Below are positions 15,416 through 24,817 of a DNA stretch of 64,000 nt, piece by piece. The stretch is taken from NCBI RefSeq assembly GCF_000964005.1, contig NZ_JXYP01000010.1, positions 62,001-126,000 of the forward strand. Direction: 5' to 3'. This DNA is from Williamsia herbipolensis. GTDB lineage: Bacteria; Actinomycetota; Actinomycetes; Mycobacteriales; Mycobacteriaceae. Under the pieces are notes generated by a model that was not told where the DNA came from, did no database searches, and saw only the letters and a list, made by a program, of their open reading frames with translations. The position numbers and the translations under genes were made by a program. The stretch's first letter is position 1. Every line of letters begins with the position of its first letter.

Positions 15416-16902
15416 TGGCCGCCGACAGAGACGCACTGCTGCTCTACGGCCGGTGGGAGCGACCCCGATCGACCGGCCTGTTCGGAATGAACTGGGGCGT
15501 GACGGTGATGGCCGGCTTCCTGGTCATCGCGGTGATCATGACGTTCGTGTTTACCCAATCCCTGCCTGTGACAGGTGTGTTGGCGCTGTTGTCGGTTATT
15601 GGTATGGCCCCGCTGGTGTATTCACGCGGCGGGCGAACAGGTTGGGAGATGACGATCTTGAGGCTTCAATTCTCGTGGGCCAAGCTGCGTAAGCAGACGA
15701 TCTATCGCGGCGGGGTGTTCGGTCAGGTCCCCGGCTCCGCCCGGATGCCCGGTATCGCCGCCGGGTCGCACATGTACTCCTACGAGCTGCGCGACGGTCG
15801 CCGGTTCGGGTTGATCCACTACCCGTCGAAGAACCACTTCGCGATCTCGTTGGCGGTCCAACCGCAGGGCCAGGAGCGCGTCGATCAGTGGCAGATCAAC
15901 GAGTGGGTCGCCGGCCAGGGCGATTTCCTCGCCCGCCTGGGTGCATCCCGCGGTGCGGTCGGCGCGGAGGTCGTCGTCGAGTCGGTTCCCGATGCCGGTG
16001 CCCGCGTCGGGGCTGAGGTCCGCCGGATGACCGACCCCAACGCCCCGGCCTATGCCAAGCAGGTCATGGCCGAAACCGTGCTCGATCGTGGATCGGCGCG
16101 GGTGCGCTCAGATGTGCGGTTGACGCTGACGTTCGCACCGCTGCGCGAAGCGTCATCCCGCGAGGTGGCCGATCAGGCCGCCGAGATCGGTCGTCGGGTC
16201 TCGACGCTGATCGTTGCCGCCGCCCAGGCGGGCATCGCCGCCGCACCGCTGTCGGCGGGGGAGTTGTGCATCTACCCCACGCGCGCCTACAACCCGGAGC
16301 TTGTGACCGATCTGGAGAAGATCGCCGGGACCACCGAGTCCGATGATCTGCGCTGGACCGGTACCGGGCCAATCACCGCCGAGGAAGGGTGGGGCGAGTA
16401 CCGCCACAACGGGTTCACCTCGGTGTCGTGGGAGATGGCCGCGCCCCCGGCCGGTCAGGTCCCCTCCGACACGCTGTTGCCGCTGTTGGCGCCGCGGATG
16501 GATGTGCCCCGTAAACGGGTCACCATCATCTACCGCATCCACTCGACCGCGGACGCGGTCAAGCTCGTCGACAACGACTTCCGCGAAGCACTCGCGGCTG
16601 AGCAGTCCAAGCGCGGTGTGGTCTCGGCATCGGCGTCGCTGCGTGTGCAGAACACCAATGCTGCCCGCTCCGAGCAGGCCCGCGGTGCCGGGTTGACGCG
16701 GTTCGGGATGATCGTCACCGCCACCGTCGCGGCCGGTGATGACATCCCGACGCTGCGCTCGGAGATCGAGGCGATGGGTGACTCGGCGCGTATCGGGTTG
16801 CGTCGGTGCTGGGGCTATCAGGCCGCCGCGTTCGCCGGCAGTCTCGGGATCGGTGTGGTGCTCCCGGAGTACGCCACCATTTCCGGAAAGTTTGGCGCGT
16901 GA
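15415..16902 (+). CDS. SCO6880-like protein (PrgI-type membrane domain plus VirB4 N-domain-like region)
   Basis: A 495-residue protein of a family found in actinobacterial conjugation clusters. Residues 22-67 form two close transmembrane helices, like the small VirB3/PrgI protein; the rest is a large soluble domain without P-loop. Because the following ATPase lacks the usual VirB4 N-terminal domain, this protein may supply it as a separate chain; that is inference. It overlaps the previous gene by one base (TGATG) and the ATPase gene by four bases. Confidence 0.7.
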   Translation: MAADRDALLLYGRWERPRSTGLFGMNWGVTVMAGFLVIAVIMTFVFTQSLPVTGVLALLSVIGMAPLVYSRGGRTGWEMTILRLQFSWAKLRKQTIYRGGVFGQVPGSARMPGIAAGSHMYSYELRDGRRFGLIHYPSKNHFAISLAVQPQGQERVDQWQINEWVAGQGDFLARLGASRGAVGAEVVVESVPDAGARVGAEVRRMTDPNAPAYAKQVMAETVLDRGSARVRSDVRLTLTFAPLREASSREVADQAAEIGRRVSTLIVAAAQAGIAAAPLSAGELCIYPTRAYNPELVTDLEKIAGTTESDDLRWTGTGPITAEEGWGEYRHNGFTSVSWEMAAPPAGQVPSDTLLPLLAPRMDVPRKRVTIIYRIHSTADAVKLVDNDFREALAAEQSKRGVVSASASLRVQNTNAARSEQARGAGLTRFGMIVTATVAAGDDIPTLRSEIEAMGDSARIGLRRCWGYQAAAFAGSLGIGVVLPEYATISGKFGA

Positions 16903-18656
16903 GCGCCCCGATCGGTGCCCGGCACCGCTCCACCCCGCTCGAGGACATGCCGTCGGTTGAGGAGGCGTCGACCAAGACCCATGTCCGCGTTGCCGGGGTG
17001 AAGATTCGCACCGCACTCGGGATGGCGGAGCTGACCGAGACGGCCGAACTCAGCGGGCGTGCAGGGAAGAAGGCCCGACGCGAGCTGGGTCGCGAGAAGC
17101 GTCGTCGGGCGATCGCGATCGACCGGTTGATCGAGTCCGAGGGCTGGGACAAGCCGATGCCCGGTAAGTCGATGCGTGGGTTCCTCGGCGCCGGTGGCGG
17201 CCGGATGGCCACCACGGCACGTCTTCCGGAGTGGCGCGCCACGACCACCCAGACCGCGGGGCTGTCGCCGTACTGCCTCGGCGCCGCCGCGCCGATGCTG
17301 GGGACACCGATCGGGTCGCACCTGTTCACCGGGGAGGATGTCGGGTTCGATCCGCTGTCGTGGATGAACGCCGGTCTGATCACCGCCCCGATCCTGTTCG
17401 TCCTCGCCCTCAACGGGTTCGGCAAATCGTCGCTGGTCCGCCGCATCGCGATCGGCACGATGGCCCAGGGCCACACGGTGCTGTTCATGGGCGATGTGAA
17501 ACCCGACTACGTCGGCCTCACCAACGCCGTCGAGGGCCAGGTCATCGACGCCGGCCCCGGTGCGGCGAAGATCAACCCCCTTGCTGTCGGGGCGTTGGGG
17601 TCGATCATCCCGCGTCTCGTTGACGCCGGACGTGGGGATCTCGCCGAGTACGTCGCCGATCAGGTCCATGCCCGCCAGGTCCAGGCCGTCACCGCCCTGG
17701 TGCAGCTCGGCCGCGGCTCGTCGGTCGCCGATTTCGAGGAAACGCTGATCTCGGCGATCCTGTATCACCTGTACCGACCGGTCGAGGAGGGCGGTGAAGG
17801 GTTCACCTTCTCCCGCCCACCGCTGTTGCGGCACATGGACGCCGCGCTCGATGAGTCTCCCGAGGCGTTGTGGGGGGCCGCCGGCGCTGATGACCGCCAC
17901 CAGTTCCGCGACATCACCCGCAAACTCCGCCAGGCGTTGCGTGCGATCGTCGACGGGCCCCTCGGTGAGGTGTTCAACCACCAGTCGACGGTCCCGATCG
18001 ACGTCGACGCCCCCGCGGTGTGTGTCGACGTCTCCAAGATCCCTGACGGGCACTCCAAGCTCAAAGCGGCGATCCTGCTGACCTGCTGGTCGGATGGGTT
18101 CGGCGCGGTCGAGGCCGCCCACACCCTTGCCGATGCCGGGCTGTCGAACAAACGGCAGTTCCTCGTGATCATGGACGAGCTGTGGCAGGTTCTCGCTGAG
18201 CCGGGGATGGTCGACAAGGTCAACTCCTTGACCCGCCTCAACCGGCAGATCGGTACCGGTCTGGTGCTGATCACTCACACCATCAAGGACCTCGCCTCGT
18301 TCGAGTCCCAGGCCGACGTCAACAAGGCGCTGGGGTTCATCGAGCGTGCACGAGCGAAGATCATTGGCCCCGTCGGACCGGATGAGATCGAACGCCTCGG
18401 CGGCGTCATGTCGTTCACCAACACCGAAAAGCGGTTGATCACGTCGTGGTCGACGACCCCGCCACCGACGGCGGCGACGATCAAGCAGATCACCACCGGT
18501 CACCGCCAACGACCGCCGGGCACTGGCTGTTTCATGCTCAAGTCCGGTGAGGACGACCGCCCTGGCATCCCGCTTCGGCTCTCGTTCACCCCGACCGAGG
18601 CCGGGTCCGGCGTCCACAACACCAACCAGCGATTCGGACTCGAGGCCAACACATGA
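16899..18656 (+). CDS. VirB4-like conjugation ATPase
   Basis: A 585-residue ATPase that should energise pilus or channel assembly at the inner membrane. Walker A is NGFGKSSLVRR (about residue 172) and Walker B is FLVIMDELWQVL (about residue 422). Near the C-terminus the pattern RLGGVMSFTNTE resembles VirB4/TraC ATPases. It is shorter than classical VirB4 (about 800 residues), consistent with a split family. The GTG start at 16899 overlaps the preceding stop; the stop overlaps the next gene by four bases. Confidence 0.85.
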   Translation: MSAPIGARHRSTPLEDMPSVEEASTKTHVRVAGVKIRTALGMAELTETAELSGRAGKKARRELGREKRRRAIAIDRLIESEGWDKPMPGKSMRGFLGAGGGRMATTARLPEWRATTTQTAGLSPYCLGAAAPMLGTPIGSHLFTGEDVGFDPLSWMNAGLITAPILFVLALNGFGKSSLVRRIAIGTMAQGHTVLFMGDVKPDYVGLTNAVEGQVIDAGPGAAKINPLAVGALGSIIPRLVDAGRGDLAEYVADQVHARQVQAVTALVQLGRGSSVADFEETLISAILYHLYRPVEEGGEGFTFSRPPLLRHMDAALDESPEALWGAAGADDRHQFRDITRKLRQALRAIVDGPLGEVFNHQSTVPIDVDAPAVCVDVSKIPDGHSKLKAAILLTCWSDGFGAVEAAHTLADAGLSNKRQFLVIMDELWQVLAEPGMVDKVNSLTRLNRQIGTGLVLITHTIKDLASFESQADVNKALGFIERARAKIIGPVGPDEIERLGGVMSFTNTEKRLITSWSTTPPPTAATIKQITTGHRQRPPGTGCFMLKSGEDDRPGIPLRLSFTPTEAGSGVHNTNQRFGLEANT

Positions 18657-18940
18657 AGAAGGGCGAAGCAGCGACCGACGAGTTCAAAGCCGCCGCGGTC
18701 GATGCGGTCGACGACCTGCTCGGCGGCGGGGAGATCACCCGGCATCAGGCGTTCGCCCTGGTCGCCCAGAACGTCGCCGTGCATCCGCACACCGTGCGCA
18801 ACTGGTGGCGTGCGGCGCACCCGGAGCTTCTGCTGACCACCGAGGACCGGGCTGCCCTGGTCGCATTGGAGGCGAAAGTCGCTGCCCTGACCCGTCTCAA
18901 CGAACGTCTCTCGGCTCTGGGCCGTCGGGCGATGAGTTGA
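18653..18940 (+). CDS. Small helix-turn-helix/coiled-coil protein within the conjugation operon
   Basis: A 95-residue protein with an IS3 OrfA-like helix-turn-helix (VAVHPHTVRNWW) followed by a short coiled coil (LVALEAKVAALTRLNERL). It is translationally coupled to the ATPase gene (ATGA overlap), so it is a genuine operon member and not transposon debris. Possible roles are regulation or DNA contact. It shares its HTH signature with the protein at 6077-6325. Confidence 0.65.
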   Translation: MKKGEAATDEFKAAAVDAVDDLLGGGEITRHQAFALVAQNVAVHPHTVRNWWRAAHPELLLTTEDRAALVALEAKVAALTRLNERLSALGRRAMS

Positions 18941-18947
18941 TGCGCTG

Positions 18948-20174
18948 ATGGATTCCGACGGTGGGGGAGCGGGCAAGGCGATCGGTGGGGCGGTCGCCGC
19001 GATCGTGCTTGCCTCGATCTTCCTGGTGGCGGTCCTCACCGGATCGGGTGCGACCGACGATTGCCAGACCGCCGCGGCGACTAGCGGCTACGGAATGGGC
19101 GTTCAGGGTGCCAACGGCGCAACCGTGGCCGGGCTCAACCCCAAACAGACTGCACTCGCGGCCAACGGTGTTGCGATCGGCAAACAGCGCAACGAACCCG
19201 ACTCGGTGATCCTGGCCCAGTCGATGGCCATGGCCACCGAGTCGACCTACCGCAACCTGTCGAACAAGACGAACGTCCCCGGCTCGGAGAAGTTTCCGAA
19301 CGACGGCGACGGCTCCGATCACGACTCCGTAGGTCCACACCAGATCCGCGCCTCGGTCCACGCCGGCGGCGATCTCAAGAAGCTGATGGACCCGGTCTGG
19401 CAGATCAACTGGTTCTATGACACCGCCGACAAGGTCCCCGGCAAAGCAACACTGGACGCCGCGGCGCTGGCGCAGAAGGTCGAGATCTCCGGGCCCGACG
19501 CTTACGCCACCACCCGCACGCTGGCTGAGAAGGTCATCGCCGCGGTCACACCGAAACTCGGTGAACTCGCGGCCGCCACCGGCGGTGGCGTCAGTTCCTC
19601 GACCGACGGCAGCGCGGCGTGCTCCGCAGGGGCGCAGGGTGATCCGAACTCGCCGCTGGCCGGTCCGTTCGGGCAGCGAATCATCGCTGCGGCATCGCGA
19701 TACATCGGGATGCAGTACTCCTGGGGCGGCGGCAACTGGTACGGACCCACCGTCGGCATCCACGACGGCGGGACCGCCGACAGCTTCGGCGACTACGCCC
19801 GCGTCGGGTTCGACTGCTCCGGGCTCACCATGTACGCGCTCTACCAAGCCTCCGGCGGCACCGTGCGCACCGATCACTTCACCGGATCGCAGCAGGGCGA
19901 CGTCCACGCCCACCCCATCCCCAACGACCAGAAGCAACCCGGCGACCTCATCTACTTCGGCGGCTCCGCATCCGGGTCGCATCACGTCGGCATCTACTGG
20001 GGCAAAAAAGACGGAAAAGACATGCTGCTCAACGCTCCCCAGTCCGGGCAGAAAATCGCCATCATGCCGCTGTCGGGGTGGGCCGGCGAAGGGCAATACG
20101 TCCGCCGATTCTCCTACCCCGGCGACGACCAACCCCCACGACCCGCACCCGGCCCCAACACCGGCCGCGACTGA
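18948..20174 (+). CDS. Two-domain peptidoglycan hydrolase with NlpC/P60 domain (VirB1-like)
   Basis: A 408-residue membrane-anchored enzyme. Residues 10-32 form an N-terminal transmembrane anchor. Residues about 70-200 contain a muramidase-like region (ESTYRNL, then SVGPHQIR). The C-terminal NlpC/P60 domain has the nucleophile cysteine in FDCSGLTMYAL (about residue 289) and the histidine in GSHHVGIYWG (about residue 346). It would cleave peptidoglycan locally so the transfer channel can cross the wall. Equivalent enzymes accompany most Gram-positive conjugation systems. Confidence 0.85.
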   Translation: MDSDGGGAGKAIGGAVAAIVLASIFLVAVLTGSGATDDCQTAAATSGYGMGVQGANGATVAGLNPKQTALAANGVAIGKQRNEPDSVILAQSMAMATESTYRNLSNKTNVPGSEKFPNDGDGSDHDSVGPHQIRASVHAGGDLKKLMDPVWQINWFYDTADKVPGKATLDAAALAQKVEISGPDAYATTRTLAEKVIAAVTPKLGELAAATGGGVSSSTDGSAACSAGAQGDPNSPLAGPFGQRIIAAASRYIGMQYSWGGGNWYGPTVGIHDGGTADSFGDYARVGFDCSGLTMYALYQASGGTVRTDHFTGSQQGDVHAHPIPNDQKQPGDLIYFGGSASGSHHVGIYWGKKDGKDMLLNAPQSGQKIAIMPLSGWAGEGQYVRRFSYPGDDQPPRPAPGPNTGRD

Positions 20175-20207
20175 CCAACCCGGCACAACCGATGAAGGAG
20201 AACACCG

Positions 20208-20867
20208 ATGAGTAGCAAGACCGAGTGGGAGACCGCCGAGAAGGCCGTCGACACCGCCGCCGACAAGTTGAAGGCCATGACGACCCACACCGAGCTCTAC
20301 GGGTGGGCCAAAGACAACAAGCTCGACAGTCGGGCGCTGTGGCCGAAAGCGAAAACGGTAATGCGCCAACGGCTCGGCATCGACTACAACGCGATCCGTG
20401 AGCGCGTCACCGCCGAACGTGCCGCTGAGGTGGCCGCGGCCGCCACCGACGCCCCGGAGATTGAGCTGTGGTCCGCCGGTGACGCCGAGGTCGCCTCGTT
20501 CGCCGTCTGCGACGCCACCGGCGAGCAATCCTGGTACGGCGAGTTCCGTTCTGATGATCGGATCTACGCCTTCGACGACCTCTCGGCCGAGCTGTCTGCG
20601 GCCGACAAAGCGGTGTTCATCGCCGGCAAGGCCCGCGAGCACGCCGAACTCTCCACGATCCGGCTGCTGCTGCACACCTGCCACCCGGACCTCGACCCGG
20701 CCGACCTCGCGGCGACGGCGTCACGGCATCGGGTGGCGCTGAGTATCGACGTCGATGACCAGTCCCCGGCGGTGGCGTTGTGCCGGGCACCCGGCTCGCA
20801 CGGGTGGCGCGACATCCGCCTCGACATCCTCCTCGAGGCCGGCGACACAGAACAGGCGGCCGCGTGA
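20208..20867 (+). CDS. Conjugation operon protein of unknown function
   Basis: A 219-residue soluble acidic protein with no signal peptide or membrane helix. Residues 1-75 are helical (TAADKLKAM, then RQRLGIDYNAIRERV); the C-terminal half is of mixed alpha/beta character. I do not recognise a family. A strong AAGGAG ribosome site precedes the ATG, so this gene opens a second translational block after the 33-base gap that follows the hydrolase gene. It is a conserved-looking member of the operon but function is unknown. Confidence 0.65.
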   Translation: MSSKTEWETAEKAVDTAADKLKAMTTHTELYGWAKDNKLDSRALWPKAKTVMRQRLGIDYNAIRERVTAERAAEVAAAATDAPEIELWSAGDAEVASFAVCDATGEQSWYGEFRSDDRIYAFDDLSAELSAADKAVFIAGKAREHAELSTIRLLLHTCHPDLDPADLAATASRHRVALSIDVDDQSPAVALCRAPGSHGWRDIRLDILLEAGDTEQAAA

Positions 20868-21181
20868 TGACCGGCACCTCCTACCGGGTCCGGTTACGGG
20901 CCGTGATCTCCGACTACCACCAGGTCGCGATCACCGAAGCCGACAGTGAGCACGACGCCGCAGCAACAGTGTTGGCGACATTGCTGGGAGCGGACCTATC
21001 CCCGGCACAGATCGTCCCGGCGATCGACGCCGCAATGGAGGAATGCGTCTCGGCCGGGGTGCGAGTGCTCCTGCGCCGCGCCCGCAGCGAGGTAATCGGC
21101 GACTCAATCACCACCGCCCGCGCGGCCAACGAGGCGGTCAACGTCCGCCTGGTCGACCACGACCACCGCAGGTCGGCATGA
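20867..21181 (+). CDS. Small conjugation operon protein of unknown function
   Basis: A 104-residue soluble protein. A first beta-rich part (YRVRLRAVISDYHQVAITEA) and a helical rest give it the look of a small alpha/beta domain. It is packed by single-base overlaps: its ATG shares the A of the preceding stop (TGATG), and its own stop overlaps the following lipoprotein start (ATGA). No known motif. Confidence 0.6.
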   Translation: MTGTSYRVRLRAVISDYHQVAITEADSEHDAAATVLATLLGADLSPAQIVPAIDAAMEECVSAGVRVLLRRARSEVIGDSITTARAANEAVNVRLVDHDHRRSA

Positions 21182-21765
21182 CCAGGCGGGTGATGGGAGT
21201 GCTCGCCGCGGCCGCGGTGTGCGCGGTACTGGCCGGATGCGGTGACGACGCCACGACCATGACACAGGCGCCATCAGTGCCCAGTCCCAGTGCCGCTGCA
21301 TCGTCGGATCCTCCGCTGACGATGCAACCCGGACCGACGGCCCAGCCCGGGGCGTGCGGTGACGGCCGGATCTGTTCGCCGGATCAAGTGATCGTCTCCG
21401 CGCTCGAGGCGGTGTTCTCCTACCGCGGCACCGACACCAGTCCCGCAGATTCGGCAGCCGCTCGTGCCGGGGATTTGCTGTCCTCGCAGTACCGGACCTC
21501 CGTCGACGGGACGTGGTCGTTGCTCGCGCCGATCACTGGTGCCCAGTGGGCGCAGTGGAAAGCCGATAAGGCACGAGTGACTGCGGCCGCCGACGTGCAG
21601 TCCGACGAACACCCGCCAGACTCCGCGACCACCGCATCGCGGGTGGTCACCATCACCCAGACGGTCACCCCGGGCGGAGAAAAACTCGCCCCGATGACTG
21701 TGTGGGTCGTTGCTTCCGCCGGCGGTCCGGCCGGGTGGCAACTGTCGTCCATCACCACTCAATAG
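21178..21765 (+). CDS. Lipoprotein of the conjugation operon
   Basis: A 195-residue precursor. The signal peptide MTRRVMGVLAAAAVCAVLAGC ends at a textbook lipobox (LAGC), followed by a Ser/Pro-rich tether of about 40 residues and an extracytoplasmic domain of about 130 residues. The domain begins with a Cys pair (ACGDGRIC) and has the same size and position as the extracytoplasmic domains of the membrane-anchored proteins encoded at 10322 and 13053. The ATG overlaps the upstream stop. Confidence 0.7.
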   Translation: MTRRVMGVLAAAAVCAVLAGCGDDATTMTQAPSVPSPSAAASSDPPLTMQPGPTAQPGACGDGRICSPDQVIVSALEAVFSYRGTDTSPADSAAARAGDLLSSQYRTSVDGTWSLLAPITGAQWAQWKADKARVTAAADVQSDEHPPDSATTASRVVTITQTVTPGGEKLAPMTVWVVASAGGPAGWQLSSITTQ

Positions 21766-21779
21766 CCAAGGAGCTCCAC

Positions 21780-22541
21780 ATGAGTCACCCGCACGAACAC
21801 GAAGACCGGGAGCTTGTCACCGGGATGCAGAAGGGGATCTCGACGGTGACGTCGATTGCCACCCAACTGGTACAGGCCCTCCAACGCCGGATGCAGCTCG
21901 CCGAGCAGCGCCGCCGCGCCGAACTCGCTGCTCTGCGCGCAGAGCAGAAACCCCTCGTGCATCGCGATCTCGGAACGGGCGACCTCCAGGCGCGGTGGGC
22001 CGCGGCCCACGCCGTGGCCACCGCTGCCCGCGCTGATGCCGAGCAGGCGCGCGCCGACGCCGACGCCGCCCGCGAGACCCACGGCGAGACCCACGCCGAG
22101 TACCGGGCCGCCGACGTCGACGCGTCACGCGCAGAAGGCGCAGCGGACACAGCGGAGATGTGGGCGGAGGCATGGGATGACCGTGCCCATGACGCCGGTG
22201 TCGGCGCTGACATCACCAGTGGTGCCCTCGCAGACGTGGAGAAGGCTCAGTCGAGCCGAGAGCCCTTTGACCCGGACACGCACGTTTACGATCCCGAAAA
22301 ATACGCCTACAGGGTCGCCGACACCGGGCATGGTGCAGCGGCACTGGAGTACGCGGGGACATGGGACGAAGTCCTCAACCAGGATCAACCAGCACGGAGT
22401 ACCGGCGATCTACTCGCCGACACTCGTCCGGATCCAAACGCGGCGGCTACCGACCCGGGCCAGTGGGCCGGTAACGACACCTCGGCTGCGGGGCCGCATC
22501 TGGAGCTGGCCAGCTCGACATCGCAGGGTCCAGAGTTGTGA
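21780..22541 (+). CDS. Coiled-coil protein upstream of the coupling protein
   Basis: A 253-residue highly charged soluble protein. Residues 20-130 are almost entirely Ala/Arg/Glu heptads (ALQRRMQLAEQRRRAELAAL and following), predicting a long coiled coil; the C-terminal third is acidic and disordered-looking. AAGGAG lies six bases before the ATG. It overlaps the coupling protein gene by four bases (GTGA) and may be an adaptor or stator for it; that is inference. Confidence 0.65.
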   Translation: MSHPHEHEDRELVTGMQKGISTVTSIATQLVQALQRRMQLAEQRRRAELAALRAEQKPLVHRDLGTGDLQARWAAAHAVATAARADAEQARADADAARETHGETHAEYRAADVDASRAEGAADTAEMWAEAWDDRAHDAGVGADITSGALADVEKAQSSREPFDPDTHVYDPEKYAYRVADTGHGAAALEYAGTWDEVLNQDQPARSTGDLLADTRPDPNAAATDPGQWAGNDTSAAGPHLELASSTSQGPEL

Positions 22542-24424
22542 GCACGTCAACGCAACGCCGTGATGCAGGCCAACGCGATTCGATGCTGGGCCCGGTCGCG
22601 GTCCTGGCGGTTGTCGCGCTGGTGGCGATCGCGTATCTCGCATGGTTGGCAGGCCGGTGGGTCTCCGGTGTCGACGGTGCGGCCCCGGCCAACCCGTTCC
22701 AGGCCGGTATCGAGGTCGCCACCGGTAAGCAGCAGTGGCCGATCGCATCGACGGTGATCCTGGTGCTGCTCCTCGCGGCGGTCGCGGTCCCCGCTGTCCT
22801 CATCGCCCGCTCCCGGGTGAAAGGGCGGGGTTTGCGCGAGTTCGACCAGGCGGCATCGTTCATGCCGCAACCACGGGAGCTGACGTCGATCACCGCCCGC
22901 GACGCCAAACCGTCGGCGAACCGGTTGCGCGGATCGCGCGCTGTGCGGCATCCACTCGACTACGGGCTTTTGTTGGGCAACCTGATCGGTGGGGCGCCGC
23001 TGTTCATGCCGTGGGAGTGGGTCGGGCTCATCGTTGGTGGCCCCCGGTCGGGGAAGACCACCGGCTACGCCATCCCGATGATCTGCCAGGCGCCGGGACC
23101 GGTGTTCGCGACGTCGAACAAGGCCGACATCTACGACGCGACCCGCTGGGTCCGCTCCGCCGAGGACATCCCCGGCACTGCCGAGGACGGCGTGGTGCGG
23201 GGAGTGTCGGCGGTGAAGAAGGGTGTCGGTGGGCCGCCACGGGCCCGTGGCCGGATCTGGGTGTCGGATCTCCAGAACATCACCGGAGTGGAAGGCCAGC
23301 AGTGGTGGTGGAACCCGCTGTGGTCGGTCGCTGAACTCAACGACGCCCGCGATCTCGCGTCGATCTTCGCCGGATCATCGACCGCGGCTGATGCCCGGGT
23401 CGACGCGTACTTCGACGGCGGCGCCAAGGAACTCCTCGCGCTGCACATTCTCGCGGCCGCGGTCGGAGGCGGGGACCTGAAACATGTCGATGCCTGGTTG
23501 ACCGATCCGAAGGTGCCGGTGGCGCGGACGTTGTTGCGCGCCAACGGCCAGTCCGGTGCCGCGGCACGGTTGGAGACCGCGGCGAACCTCAACCCGCGCC
23601 AGCAGGACGGCCTCTACGACATGGCACGCCGGTTCCTCAACGTAATGACGGTGCCGGCGTATGCCCGCACGGTCGTGCCACCGACTCGAGCCCGCTTCGA
23701 CGACGACCCCACCGACACCAGCGGCAACGAGCTGACCCACAGCCTGCCGCAGTTCCACCCGGCAGAGTTCGTTACCTCCACCGACACGATGTACGCGTTG
23801 TCGATGGAGGGTGCGGGGGCGGCGACGTCGCTGACCACGGCCCTGGCCGACACGATCTTCAAGGCGGCGGTGATCCAGGCCCGCCGTGACGGTGGCCGCA
23901 TCGCGGTCCCGGTGGTCGCGGTCCTCGACGAGGCCGCCAATGTGTGTGCCCTGCCGGACCTTCCGGACTGGTACTCCCATTTCGGTGGCCAGGGCATCGT
24001 CATCTTGACGCTGCTCCAGTCGTTGGCGCAGGCGTCGAAGGTGTGGTCGAAAGACAAACTCGACATGCTGCTCGACTCGTCGAACGCCTACATCTACGCC
24101 GGGTCGTCGAATAGCCAGACCTATCTCGAAGGGCTGAGCCGGATGATCGGCACCCGCGACGTGCGACGGCGCAGCCGCTCGAACCCCGGGAGCGGCTGGG
24201 GCAACACCAGCACCAGCGAATCGTGGTCCAACGAACCCATTCTCGGGATCGACGACCTCAAGGCCATGCCGATGCAGCGAGCGATCCTCGCGACGTCGGG
24301 TAACCGGTCGGTGCTCACATCCAAGAAGTTCTGGTGGGACAGCCCGTATGCGGATCTGATCACCGCCTCCCGCGATGCCTGCATCGCCACCCGTAACGCC
24401 GCTACGACGAAAGGACCGCACTGA
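22538..24424 (+). CDS. VirD4/TraG-type coupling protein
   Basis: A 628-residue inner membrane ATPase that should deliver the relaxase-DNA complex to the transfer channel. Two N-terminal transmembrane helices (about residues 17-43 and 69-89) precede the ATPase domain; Walker A is GGPRSGKTTGY (about residue 166) and Walker B is VVAVLDEAANV (about residue 459). The C-terminal region carries the TraG/TraD signature around SNSQTYLEGLSRMIG. Start GTG overlaps the coiled-coil gene. Together with the MobF relaxase it defines a conjugative rather than FtsK-like TraB element. Confidence 0.9.
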   Translation: MSTSTQRRDAGQRDSMLGPVAVLAVVALVAIAYLAWLAGRWVSGVDGAAPANPFQAGIEVATGKQQWPIASTVILVLLLAAVAVPAVLIARSRVKGRGLREFDQAASFMPQPRELTSITARDAKPSANRLRGSRAVRHPLDYGLLLGNLIGGAPLFMPWEWVGLIVGGPRSGKTTGYAIPMICQAPGPVFATSNKADIYDATRWVRSAEDIPGTAEDGVVRGVSAVKKGVGGPPRARGRIWVSDLQNITGVEGQQWWWNPLWSVAELNDARDLASIFAGSSTAADARVDAYFDGGAKELLALHILAAAVGGGDLKHVDAWLTDPKVPVARTLLRANGQSGAAARLETAANLNPRQQDGLYDMARRFLNVMTVPAYARTVVPPTRARFDDDPTDTSGNELTHSLPQFHPAEFVTSTDTMYALSMEGAGAATSLTTALADTIFKAAVIQARRDGGRIAVPVVAVLDEAANVCALPDLPDWYSHFGGQGIVILTLLQSLAQASKVWSKDKLDMLLDSSNAYIYAGSSNSQTYLEGLSRMIGTRDVRRRSRSNPGSGWGNTSTSESWSNEPILGIDDLKAMPMQRAILATSGNRSVLTSKKFWWDSPYADLITASRDACIATRNAATTKGPH

Positions 24425-24807
24425 TGAGTAGCGCACAACCGCTCGACGACGCCGCCGAGGACGCCGGGGCGCCGCTGATGTTCCCGAATGTGGGGGAGTG
24501 GGTGGAGAACTGGTTCCGCCACGTGATGGCCGACCGGTTCGACCGCGAGCATCGCTGGTGCAAGCAGTGGTGGCGCCACGACGCCGTCGTTGCCCGCCTC
24601 GACGCGCTGCACCAGGCGTGGGAGGCAACCCGGCTGACCGGCGATGGTGCGGCGGTCTCGGCGTGGTGGGTGCAGCACGCCGATCCGCACTGGCGGGCGA
24701 TCACCGCGACGTCGGGTCCGCTACACCAGTGCACCCCCGATGAGCATCGGGCGACCAAACCGATCGCGACGACTCCACCGCCGCCGACCTGGTTCGACCC
24801 CGCCTAA
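24424..24807 (+). CDS. DUF4913-like protein
   Basis: A 127-residue soluble protein matching the DUF4913 pattern found on actinobacterial plasmids and conjugative elements: FPNVGEWVENWF, then RWCKQWWRHDAVVARLDALH, a WE pair and WWVQHADPHW, ending with a GP turn and a proline-rich tail. The family function is unknown; genes sit next to coupling proteins, as here with a TGATG overlap. Possibly an accessory of the coupling ATPase. Confidence 0.75.
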   Translation: MSSAQPLDDAAEDAGAPLMFPNVGEWVENWFRHVMADRFDREHRWCKQWWRHDAVVARLDALHQAWEATRLTGDGAAVSAWWVQHADPHWRAITATSGPLHQCTPDEHRATKPIATTPPPPTWFDPA

Positions 24808-24817
24808 CCCAACCCAG

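Noticed and set aside
16818-18617. 599-codon minus-strand open frame opposite the VirB4 gene
   Set aside because: Shadow; sense frame has Walker motifs and operon overlaps.
18897-20684. 595-codon minus-strand open frame opposite the NlpC/P60 gene
   Set aside because: Val/Gly/Asp-rich shadow without motifs.
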